From assembly GCF_002846575.1 (NCBI RefSeq), contig NZ_PJND01000007.1, forward strand, positions 62,001 to 126,000: a stretch of 64,000 nucleotides of DNA, written 5' to 3'. Of the stretch, positions 16,442 to 24,660 are shown in pieces. Within the stretch, counting starts at the first letter, position 1. Every line of letters starts with the position of its first letter. The notes beneath the pieces are model-generated. The model worked only from the letters and a program-made list of their open reading frames with translations, did not search any database and was not told the DNA's origin. The translations under genes and the position numbers were made by a program. This DNA is from Flavobacterium lindanitolerans. Lineage in GTDB: Bacteria; Bacteroidota; Bacteroidia; Flavobacteriales; Flavobacteriaceae.

Positions 16442-17419
16442 CTATCTATACATTACTTTTTTTACTGCTTTAACAACATCTTCCGCATTTGGCAACCATT
16501 CTTTAAGTAATGTTGGAGAATAAGGAGCCGGTGTATCTGCAGTCGTAATTCTCTGGATTGGAGCATCAAGGTAATCAAAAGCTCTTTCCTGAACGATATA
16601 AGTAATTTCAGAAGCCACACTTGCAAATGGCCAGGCTTCTTCCAATACCACCAATCTGTTTGTTTTCTTAACCGATTTTAAAATCGTATCGTGGTCCATT
16701 GGACGCACTGTTCTTAAGTCGATGATTTCACAAGAAATTCCGTCTTTCTGTAATTCTTCCGCAGCAGCGTATGCTTCTTTGATGATTTTTCCAAAAGAAA
16801 CGATTGTTACATCAGTTCCTTCTCTTTTGATATCGGCAACACCCAATGGAATAGTGTATTCTCCTTCCGGAACTTCGCCTTTATCGCCATACATCTGCTC
16901 TGACTCCATAAAAATCACAGGGTCATTATCACGAATTGCCGATTTCAACAATCCTTTAGCATCATACGGATTTGACGGAACAACTACTTTCAATCCCGGA
17001 GTATTGGCAAACCAGTTTTCAAAAGCCTGTGAGTGTGTTGCAGCCAACTGTCCGGCTGAAGCCGTAGGTCCTCTGAAAACCATAGGCATTGGAAATTGTC
17101 CAGCCGACATCTGACGCATTTTAGCGGCATTGTTGATAATCTGGTCAATCCCTACCAACGAAAAGTTAAATGTCATGAATTCTACAATTGGACGGTTCCC
17201 GTTCATTGCAGAACCTACCGCAATACCCGCAAAACCAAGCTCGGCAATCGGAGTGTCGATTACTCTTTTTGGTCCAAACTCGTCCAACATTCCTTTTGAG
17301 GCCTTGTAAGCACCGTTGTATTCGGCCACTTCTTCACCCATTAAATATATAGATTCATCACGACGCATTTCTTCACTCATCGCCTCGCAGATTGCTTCTC
17401 TAAACTGGATTGTTCTCAT
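16442..17419 (-). CDS. pdhB: Pyruvate dehydrogenase E1 component, beta subunit
   Basis: The protein is 325 residues from ATG 17419 (MRTIQFREAICEAMSEEM); a longer frame to 17455 is not supported. With the alpha subunit it forms the thiamine-diphosphate E1 enzyme, which decarboxylates pyruvate and passes acetyl groups to the E2 lipoyl domain. Hallmarks are MGEEVAEYNGAYKASKGM (ThDP/alpha contact), TPIAELGFAGIAVGSAMNG, FRGPTASAGQLAATHSQAFE, and the C-terminal LEEAWPFASVASEI and TADTPAPYSPTLLKEWLPN. The alpha subunit is not adjacent, as is usual in Flavobacterium. It could in principle serve a branched-chain complex, but the pattern favours pyruvate. Confidence 0.94.
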   Translation of the reverse strand: MRTIQFREAICEAMSEEMRRDESIYLMGEEVAEYNGAYKASKGMLDEFGPKRVIDTPIAELGFAGIAVGSAMNGNRPIVEFMTFNFSLVGIDQIINNAAKMRQMSAGQFPMPMVFRGPTASAGQLAATHSQAFENWFANTPGLKVVVPSNPYDAKGLLKSAIRDNDPVIFMESEQMYGDKGEVPEGEYTIPLGVADIKREGTDVTIVSFGKIIKEAYAAAEELQKDGISCEIIDLRTVRPMDHDTILKSVKKTNRLVVLEEAWPFASVASEITYIVQERAFDYLDAPIQRITTADTPAPYSPTLLKEWLPNAEDVVKAVKKVMYR

Positions 17420-17733
17420 ATTATGTTTTATTATCTTCTTAAAATTGAAAGGCAAAAATAATTATTTTAAACAACTAAATAGAATAAATTATCTATTAGT
17501 TATGAATTATAATCCTTGGATTGTGAGTTTTGAGAATTGGGACTTTTACGAAAACGTTTTAGCTGAATAGTTGAACTAAAAGCAAAATTTTGAATTCAGC
17601 AGTATTTTTAAAAACTGGGTACAAGGCTTTATTTGTAAAAACAAAGAGAGCATCTATCAGACCATCAAAATTATTTTTTTAACCCGTTAAACATTTAATT
17701 ACATTTAACTTTTTCAATAATAATGAATTCAGA
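17420..17733. other. Intergenic, no gene seen
   Basis: AT-rich DNA between pdhB and the accessory island. A 22-codon frame (17501-17569, ending NWDFYENVLAE) looks coding in composition and could be a gene remnant. No terminator or tRNA is present. It marks the change from normal to strongly AT-rich sequence. Confidence 0.4.
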
Positions 17734-18288
17734 ATGAAAAAAACAAAGTGGATTATACTATTTGCTATCTCATTTATTTTGTGCGTCTTATTTTATATAA
17801 AATATGATAGTAAAGGGTATGAATATGGATTAGGGTGCAATTATTGCAACAAAAAAATGCCATACCACTTGACACCATATGATGAACGTGATGGCTCTCG
17901 ATTTTCGTTTACATTAAAAGATGAAGACGATTTTGAATTGGTAGGGACTGGTTTTCGATACCAGACTATTAATTTTGAAATAAAGAACCTTTTGGCCTAC
18001 GGATACAACGATACCTCTGTAATTGTAAAATGTACCGATAGCTTAAATACTATCCGATATTTAATTTCTTTCGAGACAGGCTACACAAGTAAAAAGGGTA
18101 ATCCGGAAATAAGCTTTAAAGATTTAAGCATCAATGATTTTCAAAAGGTAAAAGATAAATACAATTGGTTTGAAATTGATAAAGAAAAAGGCTATGCGAT
18201 AGATAGAAACAAATTTTTATTTGTGCTTGGTGCTTTGCTCTCGTTGGTTTTTGGTCTTTTGGGGTTATTTAAGTTAAAGAACAAATAA
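17734..18288 (+). CDS. Two-TM membrane protein, unknown function
   Basis: A 184-residue protein. The N-terminal helix (about 5-23) and C-terminal helix (about 160-180, FLFVLGALLSLVFGLLGLF) enclose a periplasmic or surface domain with a CNYCNKKMPYH cysteine motif (about 35-45) and a WFEIDKEKGYAIDRN segment just before the second helix. The paired Cys could bind metal or form a disulphide. I recognise no family. It is the first gene of the AT-rich island; similar small anchored proteins in Bacteroidota often act as immunity partners, but nothing specific shows that here. Confidence 0.7.
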   Translation: MKKTKWIILFAISFILCVLFYIKYDSKGYEYGLGCNYCNKKMPYHLTPYDERDGSRFSFTLKDEDDFELVGTGFRYQTINFEIKNLLAYGYNDTSVIVKCTDSLNTIRYLISFETGYTSKKGNPEISFKDLSINDFQKVKDKYNWFEIDKEKGYAIDRNKFLFVLGALLSLVFGLLGLFKLKNK

Positions 18289-18361
18289 GAGCAAATGTTA
18301 TCGTTATTTTATCCTATAAATAATATTCCTAAAAACTAACGAATTTAAAAGTGAAAATAAA

Positions 18362-18646
18362 ATGTTTTCACAATCTTACATATGGAAAGTAGATTCGATA
18401 ATATGGGTATTAAAAGAAAATTCCGACTACATTGAAATTTCTAATTTTGATTTAAAAAAATTAGACGAACTTTCTATTCCGATAAAAGAATTGGAAACGT
18501 TTATTGATTGAAAAAAAAAAAAAAATCCCAGTTATAATTTCTTAAATGATTTTCAACACAATAAAATAGAGATACAAAAAGAAAATCGAACCCATCTTTA
18601 TAAACAATTAAAAAATGAGAAAAATATTTTTATTGCTTATATCTAG
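18362..18646 (+). pseudogene. Interrupted small gene with in-frame TGA before a poly-A run
   Basis: From ATG 18362 the frame runs 49 codons (MFSQSYIWKVDSIIW..ELETFID) to TGA at 18509. The same frame then continues through 15 A and on (NPSYNFLNDFQHNKIEIQKENRTHL) to a stop at 18644-18646, all with protein-like composition. One base change (TGG to TGA) or an error at the homopolymer would explain it. The tail overlaps the start of the next gene by 32 nt. The family is unknown. An intact 94-codon version would be a small soluble protein. Confidence 0.5.
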
Positions 18647-19349
18647 TTTTTATTTGATTGGTTGTAAATCACAAAAAACAGATATTGAAAAACAAATAGA
18701 TTTAGCAGGAATTTATTTCGTTAAAGATACGTCTGAAAAATTAGAAATTAATCCTGATGGAAATTACATTTTATATAATCCGAAAGGCAATGACCATTAT
18801 GAAACTGAAAAATGTGTATATGCATCAAAAGGAAAATGGAAATTGTTAAGTAATGATGTATTTGAAATAACAAGTGAAGACTACCAAGTAAAACAAAAAG
18901 GATTTGAATATGAATTGAAAAAGGAAAATAAATATTCTCAAGACAGCTTATATATCAATGTGGAGTTTCCAAATGATTTTCATCCCGTTAAATTAAATTT
19001 CTATTTTAACAATAGCAACAATAAATCAATTCACACTGAAAGCACAGTAATAAAACTACTTAAATCAAAATATTTGTTACCAAAAAGCACTTATTCTATC
19101 AATAGAAATCATATAACTTTCTCTTTAGATGCAAATATTTCTGGCACTAATCTTTACAATGGAAGAATTCTATTTGAGGTTTTTGAGGAAGATGTTGACA
19201 CAGAGAAAACAAATTATTTAACTATAACTTTACCAAATTTCGATCTATGCTTTTATGAATTTGAGCCTTATAATCAAGAAATAATTTTTATAAAAAATAC
19301 AAAGGAGCTATTTTGGAAAGGTTATGTGTGGAATAAATTACACAATTAA
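18615..19349 (+). CDS. Lipoprotein, unknown function
   Basis: A 244-residue protein with a lipoprotein signal peptide (FYLIGC, lipid-modified Cys17). The first half (about 30-100) reads IDLAGIYFVKDTSEKLEINPDGNYILYNPKGN and SKGKWKLLSNDVFEITSEDY, the arrangement seen in lipocalin-like domains that test a 'template plus readout' barrel. The second half contains strands and many Asn/Tyr. I recognise no named family. It is AT-rich, stands in a cluster of orphan genes, and overlaps the remnant at 18362-18646. Confidence 0.7.
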   Translation: MRKIFLLLISSFYLIGCKSQKTDIEKQIDLAGIYFVKDTSEKLEINPDGNYILYNPKGNDHYETEKCVYASKGKWKLLSNDVFEITSEDYQVKQKGFEYELKKENKYSQDSLYINVEFPNDFHPVKLNFYFNNSNNKSIHTESTVIKLLKSKYLLPKSTYSINRNHITFSLDANISGTNLYNGRILFEVFEEDVDTEKTNYLTITLPNFDLCFYEFEPYNQEIIFIKNTKELFWKGYVWNKLHN

Positions 19350-19422
19350 GAATTCCGAAATTGGTGTTTTTTTTGTCATAATATTGCTATTTGTTATTAA
19401 TTCAAATATTAAAGTAAAACAG

Positions 19423-19657
19423 ATGAAAAATAAATTATTTAGAAAAATATTACTGATTATTGCATTTTATAGGATGGTTATTTTATTTATATCACACATC
19501 TGTAACCTATCTAAATATATCATTATCTGACAATTACAATGCTTTTAGTCAAGAAGATATAAATTCTCTTTTATTTACTCTGAAATATGGATTTATATTA
19601 TCATTTTTCTCAATATTTTTTACATTTTTATTGTTGCGAAATAAGGAATCTCGATAA
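19423..19657 (+). pseudogene. Frameshifted small membrane protein
   Basis: One frame begins MKNKLFRKILLIIAF at 19423. About 12 codons later the coding character moves to the next frame (FIGWLFYLYHTSVTYLNISLSDNYNAFSQEDINSLLFTLKYGF..FFTFLLLRNKESR), which ends at 19657. Joined, they would make a protein of about 77 residues with two membrane helices and a short loop. The shift falls near 19455-19465. It is either a degraded gene or a sequencing error. Confidence 0.5.
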
Positions 19658-19735
19658 GGTTATATATCAAAAGAGGTATCATCACTCTAAATAATACAAT
19701 GTTTTATATTAGTTTGTAGATACAATAAAAATGGC

Positions 19736-19766
19736 AAAAGAGCTGACTATACTAGTCAGTTCTTTT
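19736..19766. terminator. Hairpin, probably bidirectional terminator
   Basis: AAAAGAGCTGAC pairs with GTCAGTTCTTTT (one wobble) around a 7-nt loop. The T tract is only the stem itself, so the strength is uncertain. It lies in the gap between the broken membrane gene and the next remnant. Confidence 0.45.
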
Positions 19767-19796
19767 GGTAAAAAGTAAACCACGCCACTAAAAATT

Positions 19797-19924
19797 AGTG
19801 CATTTCTATTTATCCTTCAGGGTTTAATGCAGATGGAAGTATAAGTGGTGATTATGGCGACAGAGTGTATCGCCGTAATTTTGAAACGAGATACCCAAAC
19901 AGAATACTATTTTTTTTGAGTTAG
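19797..19924 (+). pseudogene. Short protein-gene remnant
   Basis: An open stretch with no start codon reads ISIYPSGFNADGSISGDYGD then RVYRRNFETRYPNR to a TAG at 19922. The composition (Gly/Asp turns, aromatic and charged pattern) is far more protein-like than the flanks, and it may be the C-terminal end of a deleted larger protein. No family is recognised. Chance cannot be excluded at this length. Confidence 0.3.
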
Positions 19925-19963
19925 TACATACTCTAAGACATGAAATTTTAGTTTAATATAACT

Positions 19964-20485
19964 ATGAAACATATAGTCCAAAACCCAAAAAAGGTACTAC
20001 TTATTAAGTCCTTAATTTATTTTTTATCATTATTACTGTTATCTTGTAATGTTGAAAACAACAAGAACACCTATGAAATAACGGATAAGCATCTAATCAA
20101 AATATTAGAAGAGTTTATAGAAGTATCCAAACAACACAATAGGCAGGTTGAAGTTATTACAGAAAAAAAGATAATAAATACTGATATTATAATGAATTTT
20201 TATGTCAGCAATCACAAAGACACGGTATTAACTTTTATTAATACTAAGCCATTTACATGTGAAAACATTAAGGGCTTGGCAACTATTAACGGATATAATG
20301 TTTATTTATACAGTACTCTGGATACAAATTTTCTTGACAAGAAATTCAAAATAACAAAACCTTTAGACAGTTGCGAAAAACATATTGAAAAAAGGATTAT
20401 AGATGTTAATTTCCAAACTTCTTATTATGTTAAAAATAATACATTTATAAAAATGGCGGTAATAGTAGAGCAAATGATAAAGTAA
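19964..20485 (+). CDS. Lipoprotein, probably truncated at the C-terminus
   Basis: A 173-residue protein with lipoprotein signal LLLSC (Cys at about 28). The mature region is mixed helix and strand (KHLIKILEEFIEVSKQHNRQ, INGYNVYLYSTLDTNFLDKKF). Its segment VNFQTSYYVKNNTF near the end is repeated at DNA level at 21474 (VNFQTSYKVNNMIY), where a different and longer continuation follows. The last codons here (IKMAVIVEQMIK) overlap the toxin-tip remnant in another frame, so the end of this gene is probably a deletion junction. The function is unknown; an immunity-type lipoprotein is one possibility. Confidence 0.6.
   Translation: MKHIVQNPKKVLLIKSLIYFLSLLLLSCNVENNKNTYEITDKHLIKILEEFIEVSKQHNRQVEVITEKKIINTDIIMNFYVSNHKDTVLTFINTKPFTCENIKGLATINGYNVYLYSTLDTNFLDKKFKITKPLDSCEKHIEKRIIDVNFQTSYYVKNNTFIKMAVIVEQMIK
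20402..20447 (+). repeat. Diverged direct repeat, copy A
   Basis: About 46 bp beginning ATGTTAATTTCCAAACTTCT matches 21474-21519 (ATGTTAATTTTCAAACTTCT) at roughly three of four positions and in the same direction. It encodes the VNFQTSY segment in both places. It suggests tandem duplication followed by deletion inside the island. Confidence 0.55.
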
Positions 20486-20822
20486 CAAGTTTTTATTATG
20501 TAGGGCATTCAACACCTGGAGATTTAGATGTTGGCTATCAAGGGACAGGAGAAAATTTTGAGCCGGATGATTTTAATAAAAATGCTTTTAGCAGTGGTTG
20601 CCATGTTAATTTAGTTGTCGGTTGTAGAACAGCTGTATCAGGATTTTTTGAAGATAGTAATGTCACACAATTTTCTGAAAAACTTGACAATAAATCCATA
20701 GTTTATGGTTCAGATGCGAGAGTTTACTATCCAGGAGGTATGTAAATGACTTTGAGTTAGTTAAAAAAAATAATGGAAAAATTGTAGAGAAGAAAGGCGA
20801 ACTGCCAGTTAAAACCGAATAG
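20440..20822 (+). pseudogene. Remnant of a toxin C-terminal domain, caspase-like pattern
   Basis: An open frame without a start reads IYKNGGNSRANDKV, then SFYYVGHSTPGDLDVGYQGTG, CHVNLVVGCRTAVSGFF, TQFSEKLDNKSIVYGSDARV to a stop at 20743. The adjacent frame then continues NDFELVKKNNGKIVEKKGELPVKTE to TAG 20822. The order GH..G.L, then V.L..C.TA, then F...L....I.G. resembles the His/Cys layout of caspase-like (CHAT/DUF4347-type) domains, with candidate catalytic His in VGHS and Cys in VGCRT. A toxin tip cut from its large carrier and then frameshifted is the best explanation. The next gene starts 2 nt later, as immunity genes do. The domain assignment is by eye. Confidence 0.55.
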
Positions 20823-20824
20823 CT

Positions 20825-21340
20825 ATGAAAAAAATAATAATTATTAGTCTGACTGTATTTGTTATTGTTTTAGCTTCTTTATACTTTTTGTTTGATTTTC
20901 CTATCATTCTAAATGGCAATCAAAAAGAGAGTCTAATTGAAAGTGATACAGCAGACAACATTTTCAATCCGATTAAAAGCATAGATTTTAATACAGGAAA
21001 TAATAGAGTTTATTTGTACTTTGGAAATGCAGACATAGCAGAACTACCCAAAAAAATGATTAAGAGCAAACTATTCGAATGCAGTAATAATGAAATACTT
21101 CAGGACCTTAAACGAGATTTTATATTCAAGAAATCAGGTGGAGATATGTCTACTTGTGAAAGCAAACTACTTGTTTATAAGAATGATAAATTAGTTTTCT
21201 GCACTTCTTTTGTTCTTACTGACAATGTTATAGGGCTACAAAATAGCCTTGCGGGTTGGGCTGATGCTCTAAATCAAGAAAATTTAAAAAATAATTTTCT
21301 GAAATTTAAACCAACAAGGAAAATATTTATAAAATTATAA
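20825..21340 (+). CDS. Membrane-anchored protein, candidate immunity protein
   Basis: A 171-residue protein with one N-terminal membrane helix (about 4-24) and an extracytoplasmic domain. The domain reads RVYLYFGNADIAELPKKMIKSKLFECSNNEIL and KSGGDMSTCESKLLVYKNDKLVF, with two Cys that may pair. The start lies 2 nt after the stop of the toxin-tip remnant (tagctATG), the spacing expected of a toxin-immunity pair. I recognise no named family. If the immunity role is right, the gene has outlived its broken toxin, as orphan immunity genes often do. Confidence 0.65.
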   Translation: MKKIIIISLTVFVIVLASLYFLFDFPIILNGNQKESLIESDTADNIFNPIKSIDFNTGNNRVYLYFGNADIAELPKKMIKSKLFECSNNEILQDLKRDFIFKKSGGDMSTCESKLLVYKNDKLVFCTSFVLTDNVIGLQNSLAGWADALNQENLKNNFLKFKPTRKIFIKL

Positions 21341-21473
21341 ATCATAAAAGATTGTTTCGATTTTTGAGTCTGCTTTTTTTTTATTATAGTCGGATTTGAA
21401 GTTTCTTATAATATACTACATACAATGCTATAACAGATAATAAAACAATAAAGAAATTGTATCCTTTTCTCCT

Positions 21474-21519
21474 TTGAATGTTAATTTTCAAACTTCTTAT
21501 AAAGTGAATAATATGATTT
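21474..21519 (+). repeat. Diverged direct repeat, copy B
   Basis: Second copy of the segment at 20402-20447, forming the first 15 codons of the gene at 21474. Similarity fades abruptly after it, which marks a probable recombination edge. Confidence 0.55.
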
Positions 21520-22067
21520 ATTCAATAAATGGCAAACACGAAACAAACACATCTGAATCTTACAATAAGGATATATATGTATATAAGGATAATCTAATTA
21601 TTCCTTATATAAATCTTCAAATACTTAGTCCAAATTTTAATCATCCTACAATAAAGGAAAATGATAGATTAAATTTTGCATATTTAATTTTTAAGACTGT
21701 TAAAGAAATGCATTGGAGTTATGAATTTAATAATAAAATAAGATATAAAAATTTAGTTTTTGATACTTTATCAAATGATAATGATTATTCTACGAAATAT
21801 ATTGACGCTACAAATATATTTACAGAACATTACGGATATGACTTTGAAATCAAATTCAAAGAACAATATCTGTATTTTTCAGAGGATGTAGCAATAAAAA
21901 ATGGAGTTTTGAGTCATTGGATTCCAATAGATACGCCAAATTTCAAAAGAAACTTAAGTAAGGAAGCAGTAAAATCTTTTTTTATTAAAGATAATGTTCC
22001 GTCAGAAATTACAGAATTAGTAGGAGCTATAAATTCTAAAGTATTGGAAATATTAAATATTATTTAG
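21474..22067 (+). CDS. Orphan protein, possibly 5'-truncated
   Basis: A 197-residue frame without signal peptide or membrane helix. It starts with MNVNFQTSYKVNNMIYS, homologous to a stretch near the end of the lipoprotein at 19964-20485, so the original gene probably had a lipoprotein N-terminus that has been lost here. The rest (TVKEMHWSYEFNNKIRYKNL, EHYGYDFEIKFKEQYLYFSED, IDTPNFKRNLSKEAVKSFF) is ordered and rich in Asn, Lys and Tyr. No family is recognised. The 133 bases before it contain only a minus-strand open stretch (21384-21480) ending FIVLLSVIALYVVYYKKLQ, another possible remnant. Confidence 0.5.
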   Translation: MNVNFQTSYKVNNMIYSINGKHETNTSESYNKDIYVYKDNLIIPYINLQILSPNFNHPTIKENDRLNFAYLIFKTVKEMHWSYEFNNKIRYKNLVFDTLSNDNDYSTKYIDATNIFTEHYGYDFEIKFKEQYLYFSEDVAIKNGVLSHWIPIDTPNFKRNLSKEAVKSFFIKDNVPSEITELVGAINSKVLEILNII

Positions 22068-22432
22068 TTTATTGGAAGTTGTTGTTTATACATAATAAGT
22101 GTAATTTAATTTTCTTGATAAATTAGAAATTTTAGCAAAAAATGCCAATTATTACAGAAAAGCGCTGAGCAATTAAAATGTCTTTTTCATTTTTTTGAAG
22201 TAAGGGCTAACCCTTTTCATCAAGTTTCAACGAAATATCAGAATTGGATTAATTAAATATTGATAGATTGAGAAGAATCTATATTTTAAGGTAAATTCAA
22301 ATTCTATTAGCAAAAAATGTGCACAGAACATTCTTTGCTTTAGTCGGTAGCACTCAATTTTGCGTTCCGCTCATCAAAAACTAAGCAATAGACTTTAGGA
22401 GCCGAAAAAGAACGAAATAAAATAAATAAGAA
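22068..22432. other. Intergenic, no gene seen
   Basis: AT-rich DNA at the right edge of the accessory island. A weak AAGGG-CTAA-CCCTT hairpin lies near 22203. No open frame, tRNA or integrase site was recognised. The base composition returns to normal with the transporter gene that follows. Confidence 0.4.
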
Positions 22433-23611
22433 CTACATTTTCACTTTCCTAACATAAACCCAAACATAAACCAAAGCCAAAAACGTCATTCCACCACTCA
22501 AATACATAATAAGCGGAATTTTACCAATTACATCCTGATAAATCCATCCTGCAAACAAAGCTCCTAGGCCAATACCGGCTTCAAGGGCAATATACATCGT
22601 AGCCATGGCTTTACCGCGATGTTCGGGGTAGCTCATATCGACAGTCCAGGCATTTAGTGCCGGAGAAACGATTCCCGTTGCAATTCCGTATAATGCGGCA
22701 CCAACAAGCAAACCTGTTACGGACTGTGAAAAAGCGATAACCCCTAATGAAACAATCAGAATGGCCAGGCCAATTCCCATTGGCTTTAAACGTCCGTATT
22801 TATCCGAAGCTTTTCCGGCTCCAAAACGAATCAGTAGCGAAGTAACCGTAAATACCATAAAAAACAGACCTTTATTGGCAATTCCTAAATGATGGCTCCA
22901 ATCCGGAATCAGTGTTAGAATCACACCATACGCCATATAAGAAAGGAAAGTTACTATCGCTGCCGGGAGTACTTCTTTTGCTATGATATCTTTTCTTGAA
23001 ATTTTCAAAACATGCAGGCTGAATCGGTGTTTGTGCTTCAATGTTTCTTTCATGTTCATCAGGATAACAATAGACAACAAAGCAAATACCGAAGAGGCAT
23101 AAAACAGCATATTCATTGAAAAATGCAGCTTAATTGTACTTCCAATAGCCGGACCAATCGCCATACCGGTACTGAAACACAACCCGTGAATTCCAAGTGC
23201 TTCTCCCCAACGTTCCCTCGGAATAATATCCGCCACATAAGCAGCCGTTGCCGTAGGTTTAAAACCCGTAGAAAAACCATGAATCAGACGTAAAAACAAA
23301 AAGCCGGAAACTGTTGTTAAAACCGGATATAAAATACCGCAAACAAAACAGACTATGGAGCCTACCGCCATTACAGGAACTCTTCCTAATGTGTCGGTCA
23401 GCCTACCGCTAAACGGACGCGAAATACCTGCTGTCAATGTAAAAAGTGCCACAATAAGTCCTTTGTATTCCGCACCACCCATGCTGCTCAGATAGTCCGG
23501 CAATTCCGGAATCAGCATATTAAAACTTGCCGAAAACAGCAGAGAACTCAGGCAGACTAATCCAAAATGAACATTGTATATGGAATTAGGCTTATTTACA
23601 GAAGTATCCAT
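22433..23611 (-). CDS. MFS transporter, probable drug exporter
   Basis: A 392-residue inner membrane protein with 12 predicted helices. The first loop carries GRLTDTLGRVPVM, the MFS motif A (G.L.D..GR...), and the pseudo-symmetric copy GKASDKYGRLKPM lies after helix 8. HGFSTGFKPTATAAYVADIIPRERWGEALG is the usual helix 4-5 region of exporters. No soluble domain. The substrate cannot be deduced; the family includes multidrug and metabolite exporters. It diverges from etfB and has its own promoter box. Confidence 0.9.
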   Translation of the reverse strand: MDTSVNKPNSIYNVHFGLVCLSSLLFSASFNMLIPELPDYLSSMGGAEYKGLIVALFTLTAGISRPFSGRLTDTLGRVPVMAVGSIVCFVCGILYPVLTTVSGFLFLRLIHGFSTGFKPTATAAYVADIIPRERWGEALGIHGLCFSTGMAIGPAIGSTIKLHFSMNMLFYASSVFALLSIVILMNMKETLKHKHRFSLHVLKISRKDIIAKEVLPAAIVTFLSYMAYGVILTLIPDWSHHLGIANKGLFFMVFTVTSLLIRFGAGKASDKYGRLKPMGIGLAILIVSLGVIAFSQSVTGLLVGAALYGIATGIVSPALNAWTVDMSYPEHRGKAMATMYIALEAGIGLGALFAGWIYQDVIGKIPLIMYLSGGMTFLALVYVWVYVRKVKM

Positions 23612-23629
23612 CAGGCATTTTTAAGGCTG

Positions 23630-23637
23630 CAAAGATA
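23630..23637 (-). promoter_or_regulatory. -7 box (TATCTTTG) of the MFS gene
   Basis: An exact TAnnTTTG match on the minus strand. The predicted start is about 12 nt before ATG 23611. No -33 TTG at the usual distance. The 209-bp divergent region also has the palindrome ATGCATGCAT near 23744. Confidence 0.55.
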
Positions 23638-23820
23638 CCAAACATAACGCGAGCTATCTGTTAAAGATTTTCTCAAATTTTTATTAAAATCCCCTAAACC
23701 GCTACGAAAACGAAATAGTTCGGGAAAAATTATTAAAATATTATGCATGCATAGTTTTTTATTTAAATTATAATCCTTAATTTCGGAGCCTTAAATATCA
23801 ACACTATAATTTTACATAAA

Positions 23821-24567
23821 ATGAAAATATTAGTTTGCATCAGTCACGTTCCTGATACTACTTCAAAAATCAACTTTACGAATGGCGATTCAGAATTTGA
23901 CACAAACGGAGTACAATTTGTAATCAACCCAAACGATGAATTTGGTTTGACAAGAGCGATATGGTTCCAGGAACAACAAGGTGCTAATGTTACCGTAGTG
24001 AACGTTGGCGGACCAGAAACCGAAGCAACACTTAGAAAAGCATTGGCAATTGGGGCTAACGAAGCTATCCGTGTCAACGCAAATCCTACAGACGGTTTCT
24101 TCGTAGCAAAACAATTGGCAGAAGTAATTAAAAACGGAGGTTATGACCTGGTTATCGCCGGAAAAGAATCTTTGGATTACAATGGCGGAATGGTTCCGGG
24201 AATGATTGCCGGATTGACAAACTCCAATTTCGTAAACTCTTGTATTGGCTTAACAGTTGAAGGAAACAATGTAAAAGCAGTGCGTGAAATTGATGGCGGT
24301 AAAGAAACTGTAGCGACTACATTGCCATTGATTATTGGAGGTCAAAAAGGACTTGTTGAAGAAAAAGACCTTCGTATTCCTAACATGAGAGGAATCATGA
24401 CGGCCAGAACAAAAGCTTTGACAATCCTTGAGCCGGTTGCAGCAGACTCTAACACAAAAGCGGTAAAGTTTGAAAAGCCAGCTCCAAAATCAGCGGTAAA
24501 ATTAATCAGCCCTGATAACCTGGATGAACTTATCAACCTTTTACACAACGAAGCAAAAGTTATATAA
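23821..24567 (+). CDS. etfB: Electron transfer flavoprotein, beta subunit
   Basis: A 248-residue cytoplasmic protein. With EtfA it forms the FAD/AMP heterodimer that takes electrons from acyl-CoA dehydrogenases to the quinone pool. Typical blocks are MKILVCISHVPDT at the start, INPNDEFGLTRAIWFQEQ, VVNVGGPETEATLRKALAIGANEAIRV, and LVIAGKESLDYNGGMVPGMIAGL; the signature VKAVREIDGGKETV and RIPNMRGIMTARTK close it. The length is normal. The etfA gene begins 93 nt downstream on the same strand. Confidence 0.96.
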   Translation: MKILVCISHVPDTTSKINFTNGDSEFDTNGVQFVINPNDEFGLTRAIWFQEQQGANVTVVNVGGPETEATLRKALAIGANEAIRVNANPTDGFFVAKQLAEVIKNGGYDLVIAGKESLDYNGGMVPGMIAGLTNSNFVNSCIGLTVEGNNVKAVREIDGGKETVATTLPLIIGGQKGLVEEKDLRIPNMRGIMTARTKALTILEPVAADSNTKAVKFEKPAPKSAVKLISPDNLDELINLLHNEAKVI

Positions 24568-24660
24568 TTTGAGATTTTAGATTTCAGATTTTAGTAAAAT
24601 TAAAAATAACGTTTTAGGATTTGCATTTCACAAATCATAAATCACAAATCATAAATTATC

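Noticed and set aside
19324..19530. 68-codon frame starting inside the lipoprotein gene
   Set aside because: It is the first half of the frameshifted membrane gene with an upstream overlap; annotated as the pseudogene 19423-19657 instead.
21384..21480. Minus-strand open stretch ending FIVLLSVIALYVVYYKKLQ
   Set aside because: Looks like the end of a small membrane protein but has no start codon and no neighbour; too short to call.
23744..23753. ATGCATGCAT palindrome between the MFS gene and etfB
   Set aside because: Single short palindrome; could be an operator but a chance match is just as likely.
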